DNA from: JAGVSV01 sp040766135
Lineage (GTDB): Bacteria > Bacillota > Clostridia > Christensenellales > Aristaeellaceae
NCBI GenBank assembly: GCA_040766135.1
Contig: JAXGRA010000009.1
Coordinates: 1-64,000, forward strand
Length of the DNA: 64,000 bases
Direction of reading: 5' to 3'
Positions 34,682 through 42,329 of this stretch are shown piece by piece (positions within the stretch are counted from its first letter, which is position 1; each line of letters begins with the position of its first letter). The notes under the pieces are model-generated. The model did no database searches and was not told the DNA's origin. It was given only the letters and a program-made list of their open reading frames with translations. A program made the position numbers and the translations under genes.

Positions 34682-35617
34682 CTACTGATTTTTGTCAGGA
34701 ACGCTTGATGGATACCATGAAGGCACAATGCGATTAAACCCATCATACCAAGTCAAAACATCTCTGTTCAATTGCATGACGCGGCTTAATTCTTCCGGCG
34801 CGTGATACTTCGCCCATGCGATGGAGGTTATTGCACTTGCAGCCTGATAATAAGCAAGCAACTTCCAAAACTCCTTTGGCGGTTCTCCATTGAAGTATCC
34901 GCAAAGCTGTCCGGCGGCAAAATGGGGCATGGTGCAGTCAAGCCTGTTGAACTCATACCACGGGTCGCCTATATTGTCAAAATCCACAGTGTGCCAGTCG
35001 ATGATGCGCAGTTCTCCGTCGGGGGAAAGGATCATATTTCCCTCATGATAATCCCCGTGGTGGCGATGCTGCGGACGCTGTGCGAGCAACTGTCTGTTGT
35101 TATCAAGATATTCCAGAATGATTTTATCGCCATCAAAGGGATCCCCGTATAAGTGAAAGGATTCCAACCGTTTATCAATTATAGAAAAATAGCGGCTTTC
35201 CCAAGTGTCCGCAATTGCTGGAGCAGGAAGCGAATGAACAAGCCGCAGCGCTTTTCCGGCTTGCAACCCCAAATCATATTGCTGCGCTTCCGATAAATGA
35301 GGCAAGGCTCTCTCTACTTCCTCGCCCTCAACCCATGTTACAAGCTGATAAACACTCTTGCCATTATTGCATATGCCAAAGTCAACCGGCTGACACGCTG
35401 GCACACCCAGTGCACAAACCTGCTGCAAAAAATCGAATTCGGTTTTCTTTTTGGTTTGCTCAGCAATATCAGCAACCCGCAGGAGCATATCTGCCCCATC
35501 TGCCGTTATTATGCGGTATTTTTTATCGCTGGACATCCCTTTGCTGATGGGTATGATTTCTGAAAAATGGTCATATCCGGGAATATCATTCACCGAGATT
35601 TGAGGTTGATCCGTCAT
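34682..35617 (-). CDS. Aminoglycoside phosphotransferase (APH) family protein
   Basis: A 311-residue APH-fold kinase. Residues 23-50 hold the nucleotide-binding N-lobe (PISKGMSSDKKYRI, MLLRVAD). The catalytic loop is His187-Gly188-Asp189 with Asn194 (HHGDYHEGNMIL) and the metal site Asp207 (RIIDWHTVDF, DPWYEFNRL). It phosphorylates a small hydroxylated compound using ATP or GTP; aminoglycoside, macrolide or another metabolite cannot be told apart from sequence alone. GGAGAA precedes ATG 35617. It is the first gene of the AT-richer minus-strand block. Confidence 0.85.
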   Translation of the reverse strand: MTDQPQISVNDIPGYDHFSEIIPISKGMSSDKKYRIITADGADMLLRVADIAEQTKKKTEFDFLQQVCALGVPACQPVDFGICNNGKSVYQLVTWVEGEEVERALPHLSEAQQYDLGLQAGKALRLVHSLPAPAIADTWESRYFSIIDKRLESFHLYGDPFDGDKIILEYLDNNRQLLAQRPQHRHHGDYHEGNMILSPDGELRIIDWHTVDFDNIGDPWYEFNRLDCTMPHFAAGQLCGYFNGEPPKEFWKLLAYYQAASAITSIAWAKYHAPEELSRVMQLNRDVLTWYDGFNRIVPSWYPSSVPDKNQ

Positions 35618-35654
35618 AAAATTCTCCGTGCCAATGGCAGATTAGCAACCCGCT

Positions 35655-36266
35655 TTATCCCTCCTGGGCTTTCAGCGCCCTTTCCACGAGGATTTTACCC
35701 TTTTCCCGCAGGCAGGCGGGCAGGCTGTTGTGCGGCTGGCGGTGCCATACCACGCACTCCGAGCACGCGCCATGGCGCACGCAGTCGGCGGTGCAGGGGC
35801 AGTCGGGGTTGATGTCCCGGCTTACATCCACCTTGACCACCAGCTTGTGTACATGGCCTTTCCGGCCTTGTACATGGCCGCCCACCATGTGCGCCTCACC
35901 GGGGAAAAACGCCGCGAAATGCCCGGCCTTCAGGTGCAGCGGCAGGCCCTGCGGCCCGCCCAGCAGCTTGCGGCCATCCTGGCCACCAGGCAGGGTATCG
36001 CCTGCATCCAGCTCCTCAGCGGGGCATACGTGGATGATTTCCTCGCCTTCCAAGCATATCATCACGTCCACAGTATGGAAGTGCTCTTCAAACTTGCGCT
36101 GGCTGTCCTCCCGGGTGTCATAACTTTTGTCCCGCACCTCAAAGCCCTGCGCCTCAAGGGCTTCAACCAATTCTGCGCCGCGTTTTTCATGGGCAAACAT
36201 GGCTTTATCCAGCCCCGGCAGCGCGCTGCGGTAGCAGTTCAAACGGTCAATGGCGTCCAGTATCAT
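35655..36266 (-). CDS. YhcH/EbgC-type cupin fused to a Cys-rich C-terminal domain
   Basis: A 203-residue protein. Residues 1-~155 match the YhcH/YjgK/YiaL (DUF386) family, related to EbgC, which binds a metal through His and Glu residues and acts in sugar or sialic acid metabolism (EEHFHTVDVMICLEGEEIIH, FAAFFPGEAHMVGGHV, HKLVVKVDV). Residues ~157-203 carry five Cys with spacing CPCTADCVRHGACSECVVWH and then LPACLRE, like the small DUF6485 proteins. The two are in one frame without interruption. The Cys-rich part may bind zinc or an Fe-S centre. SD AAGGAGGGAG before ATG 36266. The catalytic role is not assigned. Confidence 0.75.
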   Translation of the reverse strand: MILDAIDRLNCYRSALPGLDKAMFAHEKRGAELVEALEAQGFEVRDKSYDTREDSQRKFEEHFHTVDVMICLEGEEIIHVCPAEELDAGDTLPGGQDGRKLLGGPQGLPLHLKAGHFAAFFPGEAHMVGGHVQGRKGHVHKLVVKVDVSRDINPDCPCTADCVRHGACSECVVWHRQPHNSLPACLREKGKILVERALKAQEG

Positions 36267-36307
36267 GCGGCTCCCTCCTTGCTGATATGTTCCCCCAATG
36301 TGGATTG

Positions 36308-37222
36308 TTACAGCTCGCTGATGTTAAACGGTGTGATCTGGTAGACAAAGTAGTTGAGCCAGTTCATATACAGCAGGTTGGCATGGGCGCGCCAGGAGTT
36401 GATGGGCGGCAGGCTGTCGTCATCGTTGGGGAAATAGTTTTTGGGCAGTTCAATGGGCAGCCCGGCGTTTTTGTCGCGCAGGTATTCGTTTTTGAGGGTG
36501 TCGGGGTCATACTCCGAGTGCCCGGTGATAAACACCTGCTGGCCCCGTTCGGTCATGAGGGCATAGATGCCGGCCTCCTCCGATGTGGCGAGGATTTTGA
36601 TCGCCGGCACCTGTTCGATGTCCTCCCGGCGGATGGTGGTATGGCGGGAGTGGGGCGCCATGAATGTATCGTCAAAGCCCCGGAACAGGATGGGGTTTTT
36701 ATACTCCACCCGGTGCGGAAACACGCCGAACAGTTTTTTGTCCAGCGGATATTTGTTGATGCCGTAATGATAATACAGCGCCGCCTGGGCGGCCCAGCAG
36801 ATATGGAAGGTGCTGAACACATGGGTCTTGCTCCATTCCATGATGTCGCAAAGCTCCTGCCAGTATTGCACCTCTTCAAAGGGCAGATGCTCCACCGGCG
36901 CGCCGGTGATGATCAGGCCGTCAAACTTTTCATGCCGCACTTCGTCAAAGGTTTTGTAAAAAGCCAGTAGATGCTCCTGCGAGGTGTTCTTGGATTTGTG
37001 GGTGCTGGTGTGCATCAGCTCCAGCTCCACCTGCAGGGGTGTGTTGCCCAGCAGGCGTGCCAGCTGGGTTTCGGTCTGTATCTTGGTGGGCATCAGGTTG
37101 AGCAGCAAAATGCGCAGCGGGCGAATGTCCTGGCTTAAGGCCCGGCGCTCCGTCATGACGAATATGTTTTCGTTCTGTAAAACTTCGGTGGCGGGCAGCT
37201 TGTCGGGGATTTTAATGGGCAT
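36308..37222 (-). CDS. metA: Homoserine O-acyltransferase, probably acetyl-CoA-specific
   Basis: MetA acylates the homoserine hydroxyl in methionine synthesis. The 304 residues carry the complete family pattern: LLLNLMPTKIQTETQLARLL, LIITGAPVEHLPFEEVQYW, nucleophile Cys142 (FHICWAAQAAL) and His235/Glu237 (FITGHSEYDPDTL). Residue 111 is Glu (GAPVE); published work on Bacillus MetA linked Glu at this position to acetyl-CoA use, while Gly (E. coli) gives succinyl-CoA. So homoserine O-acetyltransferase is the likelier activity. Next upstream on the same strand is metY, which uses O-acetylhomoserine and fits this reading. Confidence 0.93.
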   Translation of the reverse strand: MPIKIPDKLPATEVLQNENIFVMTERRALSQDIRPLRILLLNLMPTKIQTETQLARLLGNTPLQVELELMHTSTHKSKNTSQEHLLAFYKTFDEVRHEKFDGLIITGAPVEHLPFEEVQYWQELCDIMEWSKTHVFSTFHICWAAQAALYYHYGINKYPLDKKLFGVFPHRVEYKNPILFRGFDDTFMAPHSRHTTIRREDIEQVPAIKILATSEEAGIYALMTERGQQVFITGHSEYDPDTLKNEYLRDKNAGLPIELPKNYFPNDDDSLPPINSWRAHANLLYMNWLNYFVYQITPFNISEL

Positions 37223-37249
37223 GGTTCACCCTCACACTTTCATCAGGTT

Positions 37250-38536
37250 TTATTGAATGCCATCCAACGCCTGCCGGATGTCCTGGATGATGTCCTCCTT
37301 GGCTTCCAGCCCCAGCGACATGCGCACCAAATCCGAGGAAACGCCCGCCGCGCGCAGTTCTTCATCGGTCATTTGCCGGTGGGTGCTGCTGGCGGGGTGC
37401 AGGCAGCAGGTCTTGGCGTCGGCCACATGCGTGGCGATGATGGCCAGGCGCAGCCCTTTCATGAAGGTCTCGGCGGCCTTGCGCCCGCCTTTTACCCCAA
37501 AGCTGACCACGCCGCAGGCGCCCTTGGGCAAGTACTTCTGCGCCAGTGCGTAGCAAGAATCGCCGGGAAGCCCCGGATACTTCACCCAGGACACATCCTC
37601 CCGTTCGGACAAGAACTGAGCCACGGCCAGGGCGGTTTCACTGTGGCGCTGCATGCGCAGGTGCAGGCTTTCCAGCCCCAAGTTGAGGAGGAATGCATTC
37701 TGCGGCGATTGGACAGAGCCCAAATCCCGCATCAGCTGGGCGACGGCCTTGGTGATGTAAGCGCCCTCCAGGCCGAAACGCTCGGTATAGGTGATGCCGT
37801 GATAGCTGTCATCCGGGGTGCACAGGCCGGGGAATTTGTCGGGGTACTTTGTCCAGTCAAAGCGGCCGCTGTCCACGATGCAGCCGCCCACGGTGGCGCC
37901 ATGGCCATCCATATACTTGGTGGTGGAGTGGGTCACGATGTCCGCGCCGTACTCAAAGGGGCGGCACAGGATGGGCGTTGCAAAGGTGTTGTCCACAATC
38001 AGCGGCACGCCATGGGCATGCGCGGCGCGGGCAAAGCGCTCAATGTCAAATACAATCAGCGCAGGGTTGGCAATGGTTTCGCCAAAGACCGCCTTGGTGT
38101 TGGGGCGGAAGGCTGCGTTCAGCTCCTCATCGCTGCAATCGGGCGGCAGAAAGGTAAACTCAATGTCCATGCGCTTCATGGTGACGGCAAACAGGTTGTA
38201 GGTGCCCCCATAGATGGCGGAGCAGCACACCACATGGTCGCCGCAGGAAGCAATGTTAAAAATGCTGTAAAAGGAGGCCGCCTGCCCCGAAGCCGTCAGC
38301 ATGGCAGCGCTGCCGCCCTCCAAGTTGGCAATCTTGGCTGCAACATGGTCGCTGGTGGGGTTGGCCAGACGGGTATAAAAATAACCGCTTGCCTCCAAAT
38401 CAAACAGCTTGCCCATGTCCTCGCTGGTATCATATTTATAGGTGGTGCTCTGGATGATAGGAAGCTGCCGCGGTTCCCCATTGCCCGGCCGATATCCTGC
38501 CTGCAAGCACCGAGTATCCAAAGTATAATTATCCAT
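37250..38536 (-). CDS. metY: O-acetylhomoserine sulfhydrylase (aminocarboxypropyltransferase)
   Basis: A PLP-dependent Cys/Met-metabolism enzyme of 428 residues that makes homocysteine from O-acetylhomoserine and sulfide. Signatures are QSTTYKYDTSEDMGKLFDLE, YTRLANPTSDHVAAKIANLE, the PLP lysine in DIVTHSTTKYMDGHG and HVADAKTCCLHPASSTHRQM. The length and the TxxHPAS..HRQ tail favour MetY over cystathionine gamma-synthase. ATG 38536 was chosen because AGGAGGGC is just upstream; 20 earlier in-frame codons are unsupported. It is upstream of metA by 28 nt in one unit. Confidence 0.93.
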   Translation of the reverse strand: MDNYTLDTRCLQAGYRPGNGEPRQLPIIQSTTYKYDTSEDMGKLFDLEASGYFYTRLANPTSDHVAAKIANLEGGSAAMLTASGQAASFYSIFNIASCGDHVVCCSAIYGGTYNLFAVTMKRMDIEFTFLPPDCSDEELNAAFRPNTKAVFGETIANPALIVFDIERFARAAHAHGVPLIVDNTFATPILCRPFEYGADIVTHSTTKYMDGHGATVGGCIVDSGRFDWTKYPDKFPGLCTPDDSYHGITYTERFGLEGAYITKAVAQLMRDLGSVQSPQNAFLLNLGLESLHLRMQRHSETALAVAQFLSEREDVSWVKYPGLPGDSCYALAQKYLPKGACGVVSFGVKGGRKAAETFMKGLRLAIIATHVADAKTCCLHPASSTHRQMTDEELRAAGVSSDLVRMSLGLEAKEDIIQDIRQALDGIQ

Positions 38537-38604
38537 GATGCCCTCCTTCAGCGTTGCGCGCTTGGCTCCGCGTGGATATTGATGCGGAAGCAACAATTGG
38601 ATGA

Positions 38605-38634
38605 ATTGTGCCCCAAAGAACGGGGGGTTGTCAA
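38605..38634 (-). promoter_or_regulatory. Candidate metY-metA promoter with embedded CCCC/GGGG palindrome
   Basis: On the minus strand TTGACA (38629-38634) and CACAAT (38605-38610) with an 18-nt spacer whose ends read CCCCCC and GGGG, an inverted repeat placed between the boxes. The -10 is weak. No S-box or T-box leader was recognised. Confidence 0.4.
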
Positions 38635-38751
38635 CAGATTGGACGAACGAATGCCCTTAAGAAACATAGGATATTTTCTTTTGGCTGGAAAAGGATAGGG
38701 AGGAAGTATATAATTGTGCCAATACTATTTTGAATGGAGAGTAGAAGCACC

Positions 38752-39039
38752 GTGAATGAGGTTTTAGAAGCGTTAATGGTATTAAGTTTTGGCATTTCCT
38801 GGCCGGCCTCCATTGTGAAATCCTATACCTCCCGGACGGCCAAGGGAAAGAGCCTGTTTTTTATGAGCATGATTGCCTTTGGCTATCTGTGCGGCATCGC
38901 CTGGAAGGTGAATGTGTATAACAGCACGGGTGTGTGGCATTATCCCGCATACTTTTATATTCTCAACCTTGTGATGGTCTGCACGGACATTGGCCTGTAT
39001 CTTCGCAATCGAAAGCTTGATCAGCAACGGGAGAATTAA
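38752..39039 (+). CDS. Small membrane protein, PQ-loop/SemiSWEET-like
   Basis: 95 residues with about three hydrophobic segments (LEALMVLSFGISWPASIVKS, SLFFMSMIAFGYLCGIAWKV, YPAYFYILNLVMVCTDIGLY) and a basic tail. The ISWPASIVKSYTSRTAKGKS stretch resembles a PQ-loop repeat (P then basic/K-S-x-S), as in half-transporter SemiSWEET proteins. Two such chains would dimerise. Sugar transport is possible but unproven. GTG 38752 was taken as start with GGAGA 11 nt upstream; an ATG at 38734 has no SD. Confidence 0.6.
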   Translation: MNEVLEALMVLSFGISWPASIVKSYTSRTAKGKSLFFMSMIAFGYLCGIAWKVNVYNSTGVWHYPAYFYILNLVMVCTDIGLYLRNRKLDQQREN

Positions 39040-39084
39040 TACTGACTCCCAACATTCATGCATCGTTGTGTCTTGGAGTGTGTG

Positions 39085-40002
39085 CTACCCCACCTTAACC
39101 GGCACATCCGTCCGCGTCTGTAGGTATGTAAGCAGCGCCTCAACATCCTCCCTGGGCATGGTGTGTTCAGGAAGGGACTTGTTGGGCGTCAGGCCAAAAC
39201 GCTCGGCTTTGCCTTGGCCCAGGGGATGATAGGGCATCAGCTCTATGCCGCGCGCGTGGGACAGGGTGTTTGCGATGTTTGCAATGCCTTCCATATGCTC
39301 CAAGCGGTCATTAAAGCCTGGGATGATGGGGCAGCGTAGCATCACGGGGTGCCCCGCTGTATCCAGCGCGCGCAGGTTGGCGATGATCAGGGCCGGGTCT
39401 ACGCCGGTATATGCCTTGTGCCGGGCGGCATCGGTCTCTTTGATGTCAAAGAGAAACAAATCCGTATAAGCCGCAAGCGTTCGCAGCGCGTGCTCGGGGC
39501 AGTATCCGCAAGTTTCCACACAGACGGAAATGCCCTCAGCGTGCGCCGCGGCAGCCAGGGCGGTGGCAAAGTCCGCCTGCAGGGTGGGCTCGCCGCCCGT
39601 GATGGTAAGGCCGCCCACGCCGCGATAAAAAGGAGCATCGCGGCGCACGGTGTCCATAACCTCGCCTACGGTCCTCTTGTAGCCCGCCAGTTCCAGCGCA
39701 CCGAACAGACAGGCTTCGGCGCAGGTACCGCAGCCGTTGCAGCCCGCCCGGTCATAGAGATGCTGCCCGTTTTGTATGCTGTGGCGCGCGGGGCATGCCC
39801 GCGCACAGGCACCGCAAGCGGCACATTTGCGCGCGTCATAGCTGATAACAGGTTTTGTTGATATGCCTTCCGGGTTGTGGCACCACAGGCAGCGCAACGG
39901 GCAGCCCTTCAAAAACACGCTGGTGCGGATGCCTGGCCCATCGTGCACGCTGAAGCGCTGGATATCAAACAGGCGGCCTTTCATGCTCGGATTAGACAAC
40001 AT
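39085..40002 (-). CDS. Glycyl radical enzyme activase (radical SAM)
   Basis: A 305-residue PflA-type activase. Segments are FSVHDGPGIRTSVFLKGCPL, RCLWCHNPEG with the radical-SAM Cx3Cx2C cluster, then an inserted ferredoxin-like pair of clusters (CAACGACARACPA, CNGCGTCAEACLFGA) as in activases of eliminase-type glycyl radical enzymes, and LTITGGEPTLQADFATALA. It would place the glycyl radical on the enzyme encoded immediately upstream. ATG 40002 overlaps that gene's end by 11 nt; an ATG at 39984 is possible. The two extra Fe-S clusters argue for an eliminase-type partner rather than classical pyruvate formate-lyase. Confidence 0.9.
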   Translation of the reverse strand: MLSNPSMKGRLFDIQRFSVHDGPGIRTSVFLKGCPLRCLWCHNPEGISTKPVISYDARKCAACGACARACPARHSIQNGQHLYDRAGCNGCGTCAEACLFGALELAGYKRTVGEVMDTVRRDAPFYRGVGGLTITGGEPTLQADFATALAAAAHAEGISVCVETCGYCPEHALRTLAAYTDLFLFDIKETDAARHKAYTGVDPALIIANLRALDTAGHPVMLRCPIIPGFNDRLEHMEGIANIANTLSHARGIELMPYHPLGQGKAERFGLTPNKSLPEHTMPREDVEALLTYLQTRTDVPVKVG

Positions 40003-42094
40003 GCTCCGTCCTAAGCAGCACTTCGGCCTGCATCTGCGGGGAGAGGTTGGTGAAAAAGTCGCTGTACCCGCCGATGCGCACCACCAGGTCGCGGTGTGCT
40101 TCGGGGTTTTTCTGTGCATCCAGCAGCGTCTGCCTGTTCACTACGTTGATTTGCAGTTCAAACCCGCCGCGCTCAAAGAATACGCGCACCAGCTGCAGGG
40201 TGTCCTCCAGCACATCATTCTCAAAAAATGCTGCGGACAGCTTCAGGTTGACGGCAATGCCGCCGGTGAAGGGCGTATGATCCCATGACGTGGAGGACAG
40301 GATGGATGCCGTGGGCCCGCAGGTTTCCCGTCCCTGCGCGGGGCCGGAGCCATCGCCCAGCGGGAAACCGGCCAGCCGCCCATCCGGCGTGGCGCCGGTG
40401 TCCCGGCCCAGGCGCTCGTGCATGATCCAGCAGAACATGCTGGGTGCCAATGGTTCGCCGTTATAGGTGCGCAGCGGGCGTACAATTTCGGGCAAAAACG
40501 CGGTGATTTTCTGCGCCAGGTTGTCGGCTTCGGCGTTGTCGTTGCCATAGCGGGGCAGCCGATTCATGATGTAGGCGCGCAGCGGCTCATATCCTACATA
40601 GTTGCTCTGCAGCGCCTGGGAAAATTCGGCAAAGGTAATCCGCTGCTCCTCAAACACCAAATGCCGGATGGCAATCAGCGCATCCACCAAATTGGCGATG
40701 CCCACAAACGATGGCGTCATATAGGCATAGCGCGCGCCGCCGTCGTCCAGATCCAGCCCGCGGGCCAGGCAATCGTCTACAAAGCAGGATACGAGGGGAT
40801 GCTGGTCGTACAGTGTGCGGTTGTACATTTGCAGGTTTTGATGCTCCAAACCTTCCTGCACTGCTTTGGTCAGCCGCTGGCGGTAGCAGGCCATCAGCGT
40901 GTCAAAATCCGTGAGGGCTTGATGATCCCCGCTGTGCAGGATGTCCAGCAGCGGTGCCATCAGGTTGTGATAGGGCGCTGCCACCCACACGCCGGAGCGC
41001 TTGATGGGGGTGATCTCCACGCAGGTGGAGTGGATATACTGGGTGGCTTCTTCAAAAGGAATGCCCAGCCGCATGAGGCTATTCACGATGACCTCATCGC
41101 CAAACAGCGCCGGGTTGGTGCAGCCCTGTCCCAGCGCCTTGAGCGCCAAATACAGGATATCGTCCGGCGTATCCTGTGTGACGCACAGCCCCACGCCGGG
41201 GTAAGCCAAGCGCGTGTGCAAAATGGATTCCAGGAACAGGCGCGTCAACTCGTTGTTTACCTGCTTGCCGTCCGGGCTGCGCCCGCCCACCATCAGGCCC
41301 ACCGCCAGCCCTTTGGGCACGGTGCGCGTGTACATCAGGCAGAAGCAGTCGATCAGTTCCAGCGCATCTGTGCGGGTCAATGTGCCGGACTGGATGTCCC
41401 GCTCATAGAACGGCAGCAGGTATTGATCCGGGCGTCCGGCCTGGTATAACCCCACTAAGTGGAAGGTGTATATCTGGATGGATTGCAGCGCCTCATGGAA
41501 CGTGCGCGCAGGGTAGCGCGGCACGCGGTCCAGGTTGCGGGCAATCTGCTGCAGTTCCTGCTGCCGCACGGGGTCGGCCTCCCGTGCCGCCAGCGCGCGG
41601 GCGTGGGCGGCATAGTTGGCCGCTAGTGCATCCAGCGCGTCCAGCAAAATCAGGCAATTTTCATAGAACACGCGCTTTTTTATATCGCCCGGATGGGCCA
41701 GCGTGTCCAGCGCATTCATATAGCCGGCGATTTCTTCCCGCACGCCTTGCGTGCCCTGGTGCAGCAGTTTTTCATAGTCCACCGCCATGTGGGAGTCCAT
41801 ACCCACACGATGAGGAACCAACTGCCTAGCCATATCCAGAAACGCCTTTTCTTCGCCGTTCAACTGGCGGTCGAAGTTCTGCCGTCCAACGATCAGCTCC
41901 CCTTCGCCAATCACCGGCGTCATGCCGCGCAGCACAGCGGCGCGCGCCAGGGCGTGCCGGCGGGGCAGCAGCCATTCGTGGGCATGATCCGCCCATCCGC
42001 GCACATATAGATAGCGCATCTCCTCGCTGGCCAGCGCAGGGGCCGTGTTGTGCAGCGCCTCTTCCCGCAGGTTGATGATACGTTGGGTTGGCAT
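39992..42094 (-). CDS. Glycyl radical enzyme, PFL2/dehydratase-like, substrate unassigned
   Basis: 700 residues with an N-terminal PFL domain and a C-terminal glycine-radical domain. The radical glycine is Gly676 in RIGGYSDFFTNLSPQMQAEV, and the thiyl cysteine Cys358 sits in IHSTCVEITPIKRSG with the general-base Glu360 two residues later (CxE), as in dehydratases and C-N or C-S lyases of this family; pyruvate formate-lyase has a CC pair instead. The context after CVE (ITPIKRSG) is not the GCVEP form I associate with glycerol, propanediol or choline enzymes. ATG 42094 has AGGAGG upstream; 14 earlier codons are unsupported. Activase follows in the same unit. Confidence 0.88.
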   Translation of the reverse strand: MPTQRIINLREEALHNTAPALASEEMRYLYVRGWADHAHEWLLPRRHALARAAVLRGMTPVIGEGELIVGRQNFDRQLNGEEKAFLDMARQLVPHRVGMDSHMAVDYEKLLHQGTQGVREEIAGYMNALDTLAHPGDIKKRVFYENCLILLDALDALAANYAAHARALAAREADPVRQQELQQIARNLDRVPRYPARTFHEALQSIQIYTFHLVGLYQAGRPDQYLLPFYERDIQSGTLTRTDALELIDCFCLMYTRTVPKGLAVGLMVGGRSPDGKQVNNELTRLFLESILHTRLAYPGVGLCVTQDTPDDILYLALKALGQGCTNPALFGDEVIVNSLMRLGIPFEEATQYIHSTCVEITPIKRSGVWVAAPYHNLMAPLLDILHSGDHQALTDFDTLMACYRQRLTKAVQEGLEHQNLQMYNRTLYDQHPLVSCFVDDCLARGLDLDDGGARYAYMTPSFVGIANLVDALIAIRHLVFEEQRITFAEFSQALQSNYVGYEPLRAYIMNRLPRYGNDNAEADNLAQKITAFLPEIVRPLRTYNGEPLAPSMFCWIMHERLGRDTGATPDGRLAGFPLGDGSGPAQGRETCGPTASILSSTSWDHTPFTGGIAVNLKLSAAFFENDVLEDTLQLVRVFFERGGFELQINVVNRQTLLDAQKNPEAHRDLVVRIGGYSDFFTNLSPQMQAEVLLRTEHVV

Positions 42095-42122
42095 ATCGCA
42101 ACCTCCTGTCAGGGTGTTGATT

Positions 42123-42152
42123 TTATGATAGGGCATTGACCGGCGATGTCAA
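42123..42152 (-). promoter_or_regulatory. Candidate promoter of the glycyl radical enzyme genes
   Basis: On the minus strand TTGACA (42147-42152) and TCATAA (42123-42128), spacer 18 nt, about 30 nt upstream of the start codon. Just upstream (about 42162-42181) is an imperfect palindrome with GTAT/ATAC ends that could be an operator. Confidence 0.5.
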
Positions 42153-42287
42153 GCTTGGTGCGTTGTATACGAAAATACGATACTCTTGGAAAAATCTCCT
42201 AAAATTAAAAAATCAAGCACAGCATATGGAACAATAGAGAGGGATGTTTGCTGCCTTGATGTTGCTGTGTTCTGCTCATCAGAAGGA

Positions 42288-42320
42288 TGCGCCCCATCCC
42301 GTTGAATGGGATGGGGCGCA
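42288..42320 (-). terminator. Terminator of the sugar ABC transporter operon
   Basis: TGCGCCCCATCCC / GGGATGGGGCGCA, 13 perfect pairs with a 7-nt loop, 9 nt downstream of the binding-protein stop on the minus strand. It separates this operon from the glycyl radical enzyme genes. Confidence 0.85.
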
Positions 42321-42329
42321 ATTGTTCAA

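Noticed and set aside
37253..38698. 481-codon open frame on the plus strand opposite metY
   Set aside because: Antisense shadow; metY on the minus strand has complete PLP-enzyme motifs. The shadow has no SD or recognisable domain.
38537..38700. SAM (S-box) riboswitch or T-box upstream of metY
   Set aside because: I looked for the conserved S-box and T-box elements in the metY leader on the minus strand and did not find them; only a promoter-like pair with a CCCC/GGGG palindrome is visible.
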